Assembly (NCBI GenBank): GCA_025403435.1
Contig: CM046327.1
Coordinates: 11,896,218 to 11,960,217, forward strand
Direction of reading: 5' to 3'
DNA: 64,000 nt
From: Artocarpus heterophyllus
Lineage: Eukaryota; Streptophyta; Magnoliopsida; Rosales; Moraceae
Positions within the stretch are counted from its first letter, which is position 1, and each line of letters opens with the position of its first letter. Below are positions 11,704 through 24,177 of this stretch, piece after piece. Position numbers and translations under genes: made by a program. Under the pieces are notes generated by a model. It had not been told where the DNA came from. It did no database searches and worked only from the letters and a program-made list of their open reading frames with translations.

Positions 11704-13204
11704 GCTACCAAATGCCACACAAACTGGCAACTAAAAAGATTTAACCTTAGTAATTAGACATTGGTCTATGCCTATAGGAGTGAAGTCAATGTTAACCTTT
11801 TGAAAGAAGTACAAAACTACAAACTGTAAACGATCCCACAACAAGAGTTGGACCACCAAAAAAAAAACAAAGATTTAGAAGAAGATTTAAGAAAAAGTGT
11901 ACGAGACCCTTTGAAGCTCCTGGTCCACTAGTTCATGCTTGTGGCATAAGCCTAAAAACTTCACTCTTCTGAATCGGCAGCAGCAGCGCTAGCAACACTC
12001 AAATCCACAGATAAGTCTAGATCCTGAAGATTGATTTTCTTTATCAACATCTATATGATTTAAACTAGCATTTTTATTTTATGTTAAAAGTATAATTACT
12101 TGTGAACCATGTAAGCAAAGTTGAAGGGACAAAAAGAAAGTAAAGAATCTAGCGAGTGTTGGAAATTTTCCCATTTTCTCAAAACTAGGGTAAAGCCTTA
12201 TAAAGACAAGTCAAGAGAAATGGAGAGTTACAATAGGCAAGCCTACTAAAGTATAGTCAAAAGAAATACCTTTCCAGTTATTTTACTCTACACTGCAATC
12301 ACATCCTGTACCGTGGTCTCAAAGTGTGTTGATGCATCATAACTCTGTTAAGAGCAATCCAATTCCCAAGATTTTATTAATCACTCCAAAGGTTTCAATA
12401 TGAAAAACAAGAAAATTAGTTTGAGAGCAAAATTGAAAATTCCGCGGCCCAGAAAATAAGCTCCCCACAGTTTTTAGGACACATCAAGTTTCCTAATTTT
12501 TTTATAGCCCCTAAAGTATTCTGTAGTTTGTAATTTTCTTGCTTCATTCACTGTTCTAGGAAAAACTACGAGAGGGAATTGGATTGTCTAATTTTGTTGT
12601 TGTGTGTTGGGTTGTGTGGAGTCTAATTATGTGATACGTAAATTTTGAGGGATATTTTAAGTATTCTACATGAGTACATGTGCAGTGGCTTGTCCTAATT
12701 TTCGTGTACTATAAGGAATTTTAGCATAGCTGTTTTATGTAGAGAAAGACAGAAAGATAGAGAGGTATTTTATAGAAACACCCTCATCTACTCTAATATT
12801 GTCCCCAAGAAGCTGTAACGTTAATTAAGTCAATCAATTCAAACTAATGCAGCATTAAGAATGATCAAGGATGAGAAGAGTAATTTAGTTTTGGATTCTT
12901 ACAGTGGATATGAAACAATTGTCGACGTCGTGTTGGTTATTGAGTTCAAATCTGTCATATGCGTCAATGAAAATTTCATCTACAGGTCCAAGGAGATCTA
13001 TGCCAGGCTTCAATTCCGCTTGAGGATCATCAATCTCTGCCTCAGTCAACACAAAAGCAAAGCAGGTACCTGATTGGAAACAAATATTTTCCAAGCACGT
13101 TAACAAAGTTAGTATGTCACTAGTTTCCCTCTTATAATCTCATTTTTGTTTTCAGAATTTGATTTGCAAATTTCACAAAAAGAGAAAGCAAACAGCAAAC
13201 ACAG

Positions 13205-13495
13205 ACGTATATGTTTTTTTTTTTTTTAAAAAAAAAAAGGAGAAAAGTTGGAACGTCTTGTTTTACTAATGTTTTAGGTGCATTTCCATTGCAGTGTCAA
13301 ATTTCAACTCCAACATCAAACTTTGACACTTGGGATAATAAAACTATGCTTGAATACATTGTACTTGACGTGTTGACTATTATGTCAAATTTACGATATG
13401 CTATACTTGATGCCAAATTTAGTACCAAAACATTTGTCAATTTTGGTATTTTGTTGTTCAAAAGTTGGCGTGTTGACTTTTTCACTTAATAATTA
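13205..13495. other. AT-rich stretch in a GDI pseudogene intron
   Basis: A T14/A11 run is followed by about 230 bases with repeated TTTGACA / TGTTGAC / TTTGTCA words on both strands, suggesting a small insertion with inverted repeats. It opens small ORFs on both strands that match nothing known to me. Confidence 0.25.
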
Positions 13496-16132
13496 CAGCT
13501 TTGCTACTTTTCTATTTAAAAATTGAAACCAAAGCATAAATTTATGAGAAAAAGGAGTTATGATATTTTAATTGCACACTATGCATTGTAGAACATGAAC
13601 AACATCGCACACATGTCAATTAGCATTTGCACTGAAAATGATCCAAGACGCTTATGGATTTGATTATATTGGATTGAGAGAAACTAGTAAAACATACATG
13701 TCAGATTTACGTCCAAGTTGCTTCTGGGGCAGAATAACCTGAGCTGAATGAGAGTCATTGGTGTGTGGAATGGGGTGACTCATAATACATATTGCACAAG
13801 CATTTTTCCCAAACTTCTTCACCTGTTGACCATAGAGAGAATATGGAATTCCCAGTCAAACTAAAGCCAAAACATGCAATGACCTTTACCAAGTATTAAA
13901 GATTTTTTGTGGTCTTTACTTTGTCAGGGAGATATGAAGGATCGCATACAGCTTTTTTGCATTTTGCAGTTTCTCCTTCTGATGTCACTCCAAAAGCCTT
14001 CCCATTCTCATCAAACTCTACCTGGAAATTAATTGAAATTCTGTAGCATCAGCCATGATGTCCCAACAGCCCACAGAAACTTACCAGTTTTAATTATGTG
14101 CACCTCAATTGTTGACAGAAAAAGTACAAAAGATGAAAAAGCGTATCTAAATTGATGACAAAAAGGGTTCTCCATGGACAATGGTCAATTCAGGTGAGTC
14201 ATATTATGTTCAGACGGGCATAATCAAGTTCAAGTTTAGCAAGAATACAAGCTAAGAGATCTTATGAGGTTTATAAGAACGAGACCTTGCATTCTGGCTT
14301 TGCCAGCATGTAGGTGCCTCCATAAACAGCACTAAGCCGAGCAAATCCGTGAAATTTTTAGAGCAGAAATTGTCAAAAAAGAATTAAAGAAGAAAAAAAA
14401 TCAGAAAAATGGTACGGGTTTGTGAGAAATACATACTTGGGAAAGCTCTCCTAGGCCGTAGAGGGGATAGATACAAGGAGACCCTCCCTGAAAGCGAGCC
14501 GACTCTGAAAGGTCCAACTTTGTTAAAACACTTTTAACAACATTAACAATAAGAGAAAGGAGATAATAGAGACAAAATTACATAAATGTTTAATTACCTT
14601 AACCCTCTTCACAAAATCCAAAGCAGGCTGGTCCAAGTAAAAATCATCCCGGTGAAGCGCTAGAGTATGACCAATGAAGTCAACCGTGTTGTCATCTAGT
14701 CCATACTTCATATATTCGATAAATTCGAAGATCTTAGGTTCCAGTTTATTGATTACTCCACTTCAAAGTTGTAATAACTTATGTAAGGCTTTGTTTTTCA
14801 TTCAAAAGAAAAAAAAATATGGTTTGCAGAGACAATTAGTGAAGCTGAAAAGAAGAATAAGTAGTGAGGAAGTATGAAATGAGATCGCTTGCTGTGACTT
14901 TGTTGAGGTCAAGGCCTTCATGAGACTTTGGATCATTTTCTTGATAGTCTTGTACATATATGAAAAACGTCCACGCACGACGCTTTTCAAACAACGCCGT
15001 AAGTGGAGATTTAAGAGCTTCCACATCAGTAGCAGGTACTTTGTGGATCTGGAAACATAAGCCAAATTCATTACCAAACAAGAAAGTTTTTCAATGTACT
15101 ATTGAAACTGGTGTAAACATTCTAGGTAATTGGTTAGTCTTTTGAGAACACACCTCTTTCCTTTGTTGTCTACAAGACTACCATCCACAGCCTTAAAATT
15201 CAGATATTTGGTAACATCGGTGTGGATAAGGACGCGAACCAGAGTGCCATTGGCCATCATGAACTGTAACAGGTCACAGAATATGATGAATGGCATCAGT
15301 TGAGGCTTAGAGAGATCAGAGGAAATACTCAAAAGCTTCCATGAGATGATCACTTCTCATTGAGAGTCAACAAAGCATGCATTCATTATCTTGCAAGAGA
15401 ATAAATATCAATCATGAATCAAGCGCATATAATCAAGGCTTATAATCAGCTCCTCCTAGAAAAGCATACAAGACTAGGAGATTTTGATAAAAGATCTTAT
15501 GGTTCAAAACAATGCCCTAGCGAATAAATTCACATATTAGATTTTATAGTCTAAGAGGTGAAGAATATATATAGATTGGCACCTAAGGGATCATGTCAAC
15601 AGTGTAGTCCTTGCTTGAGCGCAATGGCTCTGGAGGCGTGTCACCGTCTCTGAATCTCTTCCAAAGCTATAGAAGAGAGAGAAAGAAACAAATGAAACAC
15701 AAATGTAAGAAATGAAAAATATGGAGGCACGTATGGAAATCAAAGCATAACATTTAAAAAAGTCATAACTGGTTGAGAATGAGTGAAGTGGATTCCCCTA
15801 CAAAATCGTCATTCCTATCCATATGCAGCACCTATTTTCAAGTACACTCCAGGTTAAAGAGCTAGCTATCCCCCTCAATTTTCCATCCAATTTCAATCCC
15901 AGAAATTAACGGTTATGATATCAAAATTTCAATACAAGCCACACCAAAAACACGACAAAAATGCTGGGACTCTACATGGAAAAAATGCTTGAGGGCACCC
16001 CAACGCTAAGTGTCACAACTAATAGAAAGTAAACCTTACTCGCAGACCTCATACTATGAAACCTACATTTTATTAATGTGTGGCACCAATACCACTGGTG
16101 CCTCTACATCTAATGGGAGATGGGCTCATACC

Positions 16133-16757
16133 TGTTAGAACAATGTAGGCATAAAAATAAACCAACCCAAAATCGAAACATACAAACTACAAAACAGATA
16201 GACACAATTTTATTAAGGTTCAGACAAGAAAGTCCTACGTTCTCGTTGAGCTACCCCACAAAAAGCTCAATTCCAGTATTCAAAGTCCAAGTACCCTCAA
16301 GCCTCACAAACAGATTATAGAGAAAAAACAAAAAGCCAAGAAACAAAACCTAGAAAGCTAACCCTTATGTTTCCCACGGAAAATGCCCAGAGAGAGAGAG
16401 CAATCCACACAGCCTCTCAGATTTCTTGATACCATAACACAAGAAACCAGATCCTTTCAGCTTTATCTCGCTACACTTTGCTCCTCTCTCAGTTTTTTTC
16501 TCTCTACAGCTTGAAGACAATAATACAGGATGAACTCCAGAGCTAACCCTAAATTTGTTACAAAAATTATATACACAAGCCTTTTGAATCTAAGGGACTA
16601 GAAGGAAAATAGCTTCCACATGTACAGCTTAGAACAAGCTTCACTGTATATTAAAACGTGTAGTTGAATTGCACCGCCATAAAGAAAACGCTCTGCCGTT
16701 TTGACTTGAGTGTTATTCTCCTCTACACACTGTCGTTTTGAGGAAATTACTTCAACA
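16133..16757 (-). repeat. 3' LTR of the nested Copia element
   Basis: Left end TGTTAGAACAATG, right end CTTCAACA. It is followed at 16758-16772 by AACTCCCCTTTAATT, whose reverse complement is a polypurine tract (AAAGGGGAGTT). Its mate is at 23006-23638. Confidence 0.9.
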
Positions 16758-16772
16758 AACTCCCCTTTAATT
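16758..16772 (-). other. polypurine tract of the Copia element
   Basis: On the - strand it reads AATTAAAGGGGAGTT, directly against the 3' LTR, the expected place for plus-strand priming. Confidence 0.75.
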
Positions 16773-16859
16773 TCACTCAAAACTGACAATGGTGAAAATA
16801 ACCTATATTCGAGTAGGGGGTCATAGCTCAGTCTTGAGTCCTCACATCTTTACTATTCC

Positions 16860-18660
16860 AAGCAAGTCCAAACACTTCTAAAACTTACTAGTAGGAATCA
16901 ACTTGGCGGTCATATCTGTAGGATTATCTGTCGTGTTGAGCTTCTCCAGTGAGACCACATGCACTTCAACCTTCTCTCTAATAAAATGATGCCTTACATT
17001 TGTATGTTTAGTCTTTTCATGATAAAATGGATTATTGCATAGGTAGATTGCAAACTGACTATTAGATAAAATTGTTGTTGTCGCTCTTAAAACTTTTAAT
17101 TCTTTTAGCAACCCTTGTAGCCATATTGCCTCCTTAAAACCTTCAACTCCAGCTATTATTTAGCCTATGTGCTTGACAAAGCTACAATAGGTTGCAACTA
17201 TGACTTCCAGCTAACACAGTTCCTAGCTACAATCATCACATATGAAGAAGTTGATCTTCTTTTATCCCTGTCACCTGCAAAATCAAAGTCTACAAAACCA
17301 TCTAAAGTAACAAAATCAGAGTTAATCTTATAGATTAGACCTAATTCAGTGTACCATGAACATATTTTAGTAATCATTTCGCTGCTAACCAAAGGTCTTC
17401 ACTAAGGTTAGACAAATACTTACTCAAGACACTAACGGCGTAGGCTAAATCTAGCCTAGTGCAGACATTGCATATATCAAGGACCCTATAGCATTAGAGT
17501 AAAGAATTTTAGACATTTTCAACCTTTCTTCTTCAGTTGTGAGAGATTGTTCAATAGATGAAATAAAATGACATGCCATTGGACCTTTACAGGCTTAGAC
17601 TGACTTGTGGCAAACTTCTGAACTATCTTCCTTTGTTACTGTTCCTATGCCAAGCACAACACCTTATCTTTCTTGTTGCTCTTAATATCAATGCCCAAAA
17701 TCCTTCTTGCTGCCCCTAAATCCTTCATATCAAATTTTGCCCAAAGTATTTTCTTAAGCTCTTTTATTACACCCACATCTTTGCTTATTAGCAACATATC
17801 ATCCACATACAATAATACGTAAACTACATTTTCAATGTCAGAATTTATATAATATAAACATGAATAATATTCACTTCTTTTAAAACCCAATCTGATCATA
17901 TATTGATCAAATCTTTCATACCATTGATGTGGTGATTGTTTTAAACTATATAAGGACTTTTTTAATAGGCAAACTTTATTCTCAGCACCTGTAACTTTAA
18001 AAACAAGGGGTCATTTCATATATATAGTCTCATTAAGGTCACCATGTAAAAGTATAGTTTTTACATCTATTTGTTCAAGTTCCCAACCAAATTGAACAAC
18101 CAAAGCTAGAATAGTTCTAATGGTTTTATACTTAATCACAGGTGAAAAAATTTTAGTAAAATCAGTACCTTCAACTTGAGCAAAACCCTTAGCTACTAAT
18201 CTAGCTTTATTTTGAATGGGTTCATTAGGGGTAGAACCTTCCTTAACTCTATAAATCCATTTACAGTCCATAGGTTTCTGTTTCTTATGATTGTTAACCA
18301 AACATCAAAGTTTTGTTTTTCATGAGTGAGTCCATTTCTCTTTCATGGCATGCTGCCATTCTTTAGCATAATCACAAGTAACTACTTCCTCATAAGACTT
18401 AGGTTCTAAGTTACCAATTTCTTAAGTAGAATTTAAGACATATGCAATAAAGTTACATCCCTCATACCTACTAGGTAGTCTTACTTCTCGTCTAGCCCGA
18501 TCTCTCACAAGCACATAATCACTTAAATTGTGCTCAATTGCAGGTTGTTGTTTAGGTACTACTTCAGACTCGGTAACTTGCTCTGGTGAGGTATTCCCTG
18601 AATCTTCAGTTTTTAGTTGTTGAGTTGCTTCTAGAGTGCTCATTTTCTGCACCTCAAGCT
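16860..18660 (-). pseudogene. Copia reverse transcriptase and RNase H, decayed
   Basis: On the - strand, 18011-18301 encodes the N-terminal RT block (CKWIYRVK ... KARLVAKGFAQVEGTDF ... ARL/LHGDL region), 17645-17899 the catalytic core with YVDDMLL and FDMKDLGAA, 17198-17392 the RNase H region (DFAGDRDKRRST, CVSWKS) and 16878-17111 the C-terminus (KHTNVRHHFIRE, NPTDMTAK). These are Tnt1-type Copia signatures. Stops and frame shifts separate the blocks. 18422-18652 is the polar linker between integrase and RT. Confidence 0.9.
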
Positions 18661-19668
18661 ATAGCTCTCAGGTCGATTTAGCTCCTTCACCTGTATTAGT
18701 AAAAGCAATATCTTTTTCCTTTTTCAGGTAAGGCACATGTTTTTCATTGAAACAACATCCCTACTTATGATAATTTTAAACTTTGCATCTTCTTTTACAC
18801 AAAGTCTTGGAATACCCAAGAAAGATGCACAATATAGATCTAGGATCTAATTTTCCTTCCTTTTGGTGTACATGAGCAGCACATCCAAACACCCTAAGGT
18901 TATCTAGGTTGGAAAGTTTTCGACTCCATAATTTTTCAAGTGTTTTTAAACCTATTGGTTACAAGGGGACCTGTTTATAAGATAACATGCTATATTCATT
19001 GTTTCTCCCCAGAAGTGCTTATGTATGCCAGACCCAAATAACATGCATCTAACTGTTTCCATTAAAGCCCTATTCATGCGTTCAACTATTCCATTTTGTT
19101 GAAGGTTCTAAGGGCTTTCAACTTTCTATAGGTTTGATTTTCTACTAAGGCCTTCCAATGTTTGAACTTTTCAAAACACTCATTCTTAGTTTTTAACCAA
19201 AACAGGCAAACTTTCCTAGAATAGTCATCTACAATGGAAAGAAAGTACCTGTGGCCGCCATATGTCAGGATGGTTTTTGGACCCTAAAGATCTGCATGAA
19301 CATAATCCAAAGGTCCTTTAGCTCTGTATGTTAATGCTGAGAAACTCAGTCTGTGTTGTTTCCTCAGAATGCACTGCTTACGAAACTTCAGTGTTCCAAT
19401 CTTATTATTTTCTAATAACATACCTGCAAGGACTTTTCACTGACATGGCCAAGCCTCTTATGCCAAATGTCTACTTCCAAGCTTATCTTTGTAGCAGCTG
19501 CAACAAAGCCACTCACAATATGGCCCTGTAACGCATATATAAGGATTTTAACGGCTCCACCTTTAACTAGTGTGAGTACCCTTCTTCGTCCAAAGTTCCC
19601 AAAGAGATTAGGTTTCTTCTTAAATCAGGAATATGTCTAACATTCTCTAGGATATGTGTAGTCCTATC
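18661..19668 (-). pseudogene. Copia integrase, decayed
   Basis: Near 19195-19325 the - strand encodes GPLDYVHADL-stop-GPKT and YFLSIVDDYSRKVC, the first two conserved blocks of a Copia integrase core; the Trp after HADL is now a stop. Around 18960-19085 it encodes the MNRALMETVRCML and HFWGE block. No single frame is open across the domain. Confidence 0.85.
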
Positions 19669-20429
19669 CTACAATTTTAATCCTACTGAACCAATTCCTA
19701 TCACAAAATATGAGTGGTCATTTCCCATAAGAACTTTTCCTCCATTTAGTGGTTCACAATTCAAGAACCAACTTTTTTTAGGACACATATGAAAAGTACA
19801 TCCCGAAACTAACACCCACTCATCTTCTTGTTTCTTGGTTCCCATAATTAACATCTCTAAACTCTCATACCCATCAACCTGATTTACAACTCCAGTTTCT
19901 TCTTCTGTATTACTTTTCTCTGCCAATTTCTCCATCCATTCTTTACAGAACCTTTTAATATGTCCTATTTTATTGCAGTAGTAATATTTCCTTTGATTAG
20001 TTATAGATTTAGACCTACACACATGTCTAAACTTTGACTTACTTAAATCTCTCTTTTGAGTACGCCCTTGAGTAAATAGCCCTACATCATATGGTGAATC
20101 TTTCTTTTGGGCCAATTCAGTTTTCAATTGCAACTCTCTAGACCTTAGTGCGGAAAGAACATCTTCTAAAGATAGTGTATCCTTTCCATATTTTATAGCA
20201 TTTTTCACATCCTTATATATATCTGAAAGAGATATTAACAAGATCACAACCTAGTTTTCTTCCTCGACTTTTTCCCTAATATATTCTAGACCTATAGCAA
20301 TCTTTTTGAAATCATCCAAATTCTATTCAAGGCTCTTGTTAGCATCCATCTTGAACCCAAATAAACTTTCTTTTAAATAAATTTTATTGGTTAAGGGTTT
20401 AGTCATGAACAGAAACTTCAGTTTGAGCC
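19669..20429 (-). pseudogene. Copia gag C-terminal half and protease
   Basis: An open stretch of 192 codons (20247-19669) carries a zinc knuckle YYCNKIGHIKRFC, intact apart from the first Cys, which reads Tyr, and then the protease region WVLVSGCTFHMCP. The Copia protease normally has DSG here, so the catalytic Asp is replaced by Val. Upstream to 20429 the gag frame continues with stops until the solo LTR. Confidence 0.85.
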
Positions 20430-22661
20430 TGTAACACCCCTATATGGGGGTTAACATTTTTTAATAAATTAAAATAAAAATAAAAAATAAGAGTAAACCT
20501 CAAAAATAAAGTTGCCCGGGACTTAAATGAAAACTCTCAAATCAAAAATAAAAAATATATATAAACGATAATTAAACCACAATTTAATGTAGCACCTTAA
20601 ATTTAATAATATAAACTGTCATCATCATCATTCAACCCTCAACGCATGTTAATACAGTCACAGAAAGTAACAATTGATGCTTATATTATCATGAAGAACA
20701 TTCTTAGCAATTGAAGCAGTCCCAACGTAATAAAGCTACATAGCTTCCTCAACTATTTTTCTCGTAGCCAACTCACACTTAGTGAGTCTTGAAAGATGAA
20801 AATATAAGGGAATGGGCAACAATATACTCAGTAGCGAAAACCATTACTCACCTTTAGGTTTTTATCATTACCACATTAAAACCTGTATGGTTAGTTAATA
20901 ACTCACCATTATCCAGATTATGAGATTTATTATAATCATATTCCGTAGATATCATAGTTAATCATTACTAAGTTTCATACATTTACATATATACAAATAT
21001 TATAGTTCATCATTATTCTTAGGTATCCACGTTCAATAGAGTATCACTCAACTCATCGAAACCCAAATTGGTGCGCTTGATCACCCTCTAAACATTTCAA
21101 GGGTGTTCTGGTGAGGGGCATCAAGCCCCGAGTCCTCACCAAGTCGATTCATGTACAGTGTGTTCTGGGACTTGCGACCCAAGGAAGCGTCATCACCTTC
21201 CCCCTATTTTACCTTTTAGGGTATTCGTGCCCAAAGACGTAACCGCCACCCTCTGCATGTCTCACCATTTCTCTATATTTAATCATTATTTATAGAGTCA
21301 GTTTTTCTAACCATGCTTCTCCATTTATAACGTGTGTCAATTCATTATGTTCCTCGCCATACAATACAAGATGAGTCCATGTCATAGTTTCATATGTGAT
21401 ACTCATATCATAGCAGTTCAACATAAATATATATATCTTGCGGTAAAACAATCAATTTTAATTCCATAAAAACCTCACAAAAGATGAGTAATAGAATCCC
21501 TACTTTTCAAGCTTATTAACAATCTTTTAATCCCGAAATCAGTTAACGTTAGCTCCACACTCCCTTGATCCTAAAGCGTGTATAAGGACAATTAAAACTA
21601 AAGCACAACATACAACCACATTCATAAATAAATCATGTGTAAATCCATCTTACTAGTGTGCCATTAAAGCTTTTGTGCAAATCTCTTTTGAATATCACAG
21701 TAAACAATTGTTGTCTTAACACGATATAAAATGTATACAAGTAATCTATATGTTTTAGTCCCTAATAAGATTCGTCAATCACTTAGGATAATATTGGAAA
21801 GGTTGCAAGACATTAAGGAATTAGGTGGTGAGCAAAGATGGGTTCTTAGTTCAGGTTAGCAGCAGTATTCCATGGCAAACTGGTAGTATACTTTTACAAA
21901 AAGGATAGGTTCACTATCTACAATCATCACATGGGTTAACAAGTGGTTTACTTAACGTAAACGGGCAGTATATTGCCACTGGCAGGTTTACTAGTTTCCA
22001 ATCTAAAAATTAAAAAATTCATAGAAATAAAATTACAACTCCGATTTAAGAACGCAAATTTGAATAATCCTTGAGTATAAAAAAATATAAATAAAAGACT
22101 AAATTTATTTATAAGATTCTAACCTCAGATTATGGCTAATTAGAAGTTTAAAATGGCTTCAAAACAGGTTCCTTGACTTCGATATGGCTGAAATCTTTGC
22201 TGAAATGGAGGTGATGATGGTTGCTTTTTATGGCTGCCTTGAAGAAGTTTTCTAAGTATTTTGCTTCAGCAAAGAAATGAGAAGAAGAGTGTGGAAACCG
22301 TAGAAGAAAAAGGAAGAAAAGATGAAGTCTTTGAAAAGAAGTGATAGAAGCAATTATGGAGGAGACATGTTGGAGCATGTCACGGAGGAAATAAAAAAAG
22401 AAGGGTCAAGAGCAGTTGGGAAAGATGTCCTCATATCTCCTCTGAAGACTTTGGCCCCCATAATGCCAAAATGATATTTTTGAAATTTATTAGAAGTTTC
22501 AAGGCTTTTCAGTAAGCGTACTAAATAAGTATAAGAGAATTTTAGAAAATTTAAAAATAAATAGAAATAAATATTGTGTAATGGATTTTAAATTTTTGAT
22601 TGGCACACTAAAAATTAATTTAATTATCTTAATACCCATTAGGAAAATAACAGGTGTTACA
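20430..22661 (-). mobile_element. solo LTR of a Gypsy (Tekay-like) element, 2232 bp, nested in Copia gag
   Basis: It is bounded by GAGCC at 20425-20429 and 22662-22666, an exact 5-bp target duplication. The + strand starts TGTAACACCCC and ends GGTGTTACA, so both termini are intact. It has no internal coding region and is very similar to the solo LTR at 3557-5805; a region near 21836-21960 also matches the reverse complement of the Gypsy LTR near 54120-54250. The gag reading frame of the host Copia resumes on both sides, which confirms the insertion. Confidence 0.95.
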
Positions 22662-22920
22662 GAGCCATACCTTAGCGGCTATGTTTTCTTCATTTGCTTG
22701 CCTTAGGACCTTATTTGCTAAATAAAGAATGATGATTGAAAAAGCAATTTCTTACATTTTTGCATTTTCCTTATTAGAGCCAGAGACTTCCCTCATGTCT
22801 CCCAATGCCTTCGCAACTTTCTGGTAGATGAGGATCACTCTTAGCTTCTTTCTCCATAAGCCGAAATCTCTAGTACCATCAAACTTTTCAAGTTCAAATT
22901 TTGCAGCTTTCATGATGGTT
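22662..22920 (-). pseudogene. Copia gag N-terminal part
   Basis: On the - strand a frame starts near 22917 with MKAAKFELEKFDGTRDFGLW, the typical start of Tnt1-like gag (KF-G-FGLWR). It meets a stop near 22740-22755 and is then cut by the solo LTR. It lies just downstream of the PBS, as expected. Confidence 0.8.
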
Positions 22921-22992
22921 GATTTTCAAAGATTTCTTCCAAGAACCGTGAATCTTTGACCCAAATCTTCAAGCAGCCCACCTTTTGATCAA

Positions 22993-23004
22993 GCTCTGAT
23001 ACCA
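22993..23004 (-). other. primer-binding site of the Copia element
   Basis: The - strand reads TGGTATCAGAGC, complementary to the 3' end of plant initiator-Met tRNA, next to the 5' LTR. Confidence 0.9.
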
Positions 23005-23005
23005 C

Positions 23006-23638
23006 TATTAGAATGATGGAGGCATAAACACAAACAAACGTAGAATCGAAACATGCAAATCATAGAACAGATACACACAATTTTTACTAAGGTTCAGACA
23101 AGAAAGTCTTACGTTCTTGTTGAGTTACCCCACAAGAAGTTCTACTATTAAAATTCAAGTACACCCTTAAGCCTCACAAATAAATTACAAAGAAAAACCC
23201 TTAAAAATTAAAAAAAAAAACAAAACCTAAAAAGCTAACCTTTGTGTTTCTCACGGAAAATGCCCAGAGAGAGAGCAATTCATACCGTCTCTCCGATTTC
23301 ACAAGACCAAAACGCAAGAAACCAGATCCTCTCAGCTTTTTCTCACAATACTTTGCTCCTCTCGTAGTTTTTCTCTCTCTACAGCTTGAAGACGAGAATA
23401 CAGAATGAACACCAGAGCTAACCCCCGACATCTATTACAACAAATATATACACTAGCGTTTTTGAATCTAAGGGACTAAAGAGAAAACAGCTTCCACGTG
23501 TACGGCTTAGAATAGGCTTCACTCTATATATTAAAACGTTGTAGTTTAATTGCACCGCCATAAAGAAAACACTCCATTGTTTTGACTTAAGTGTTACTCT
23601 CCTTTGCAATCTGTTGTTTTGAGGAAATTACTTCAACA
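23006..23638 (-). repeat. 5' LTR of the nested Copia element
   Basis: It is the mate of 16133-16757. Its left terminal TG has become TA (TATTAGAATGATGG); the right end CTTCAACA is intact. Confidence 0.9.
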
Positions 23639-24177
23639 ACACCCTCATTTTTATGAGGAGTTGGGCTTGCGATGCCCCAAGCTTTGCTGGAAAAACAAAA
23701 CTTGGATTTATAATATTCTATCTCTTGTAATAAATTATCTGGAATTACATTTTACCTAACTGTAAAGATAATTTGTTTCTATTTAAAGGAGTGGAAAAGT
23801 TTTTTTTTTTTTTTTTTTTTTGTATTTATGCATCCTATGTGTCCCCCTTTCCCAAAATTGTCACCTGTCTGGAAATTGAATTGGAAGGCCGTAGTCCCAC
23901 CCTACCCCTCCCAGCCATTGGGCTGGCCTGACGACAAAGGGTTTGTAAAAGTTGCACATGAGAAATAGATCTACAAATTTTCCATACGTAATATTCGCAA
24001 AAATAAACTTCTATAAAACAGGCATTAAGCCAGAAATAACGTCAACAACTGAAATAATAAAGTAAATGTACACACTAAAATAGTGATTTTTTAATTGTAA
24101 ATTCTTATTTTGAGGCCGTTGAGAATGCATTCCTTGAGGCCCGTGCCGAGAACTATAACATCGAATTGTTCATGCAT

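Larger units (their letters stand above)
10357..11960. other. intergenic region between PAS2 and the GDI pseudogene
   Basis: This is the convergent 3' side of both loci. It holds the PAS2 3' UTR (an AATATAA-like signal near 10547), two copies of a small dispersed element (10736-11031 and 11548-11703), and a 17-bp tandem repeat at 11107-11152. No coding region was recognised. Confidence 0.5.
16133..23638 (-). mobile_element. Tnt1-like Copia LTR retrotransposon, complete but decayed, with nested solo LTR
   Basis: The two LTRs are 16133-16757 (element 3' LTR) and 23006-23638 (element 5' LTR), about 630 bp each and clearly similar. On the - strand the order is 5' LTR, PBS, gag, protease, integrase, reverse transcriptase, RNase H, polypurine tract, 3' LTR, the Copia order. 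Flanks read ATACC (16128-16132) and ACACC (23639-23643), a 5-bp duplication with one change. A 2.2-kb solo Gypsy LTR with its own GAGCC duplication splits gag, so the Copia itself is about 5.3 kb. It lies in intron 1 of the GDI pseudogene, in the same orientation as that gene. Confidence 0.92.
11961..24177 (-). pseudogene. Rab GDP-dissociation inhibitor (GDI) pseudogene, 13 exon remnants
   Basis: Exon remnants on the - strand: 24109-24177 (starts MHEQFDVIVLGTGLKECIL), 15769-15831, 15583-15666, 15154-15263, about 14873-15048, 14598-14705, about 14437-14517, 14286-14348, 13920-14021, 13698-13822, 12903-13069, 12294-12344, 11961-12023 (ends DLSVASAAAADSEE). Together they follow plant Rab GDI almost end to end; GDI extracts GDP-bound Rab GTPases from membranes. 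Lesions: exon 1 lacks about six codons and its donor reads AT; the exon 2 donor reads TT; exon 3 ends in TAG where Lys is expected; exon 4 gains two bases before the donor; exon 8 has lost its AG acceptor; exon 11 has lost about 14 codons after MYL with a frame change. Intron 1 holds a 7.5-kb Copia element. Loss of function is well supported; whether it is transcribed is unknown. Confidence 0.93.
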
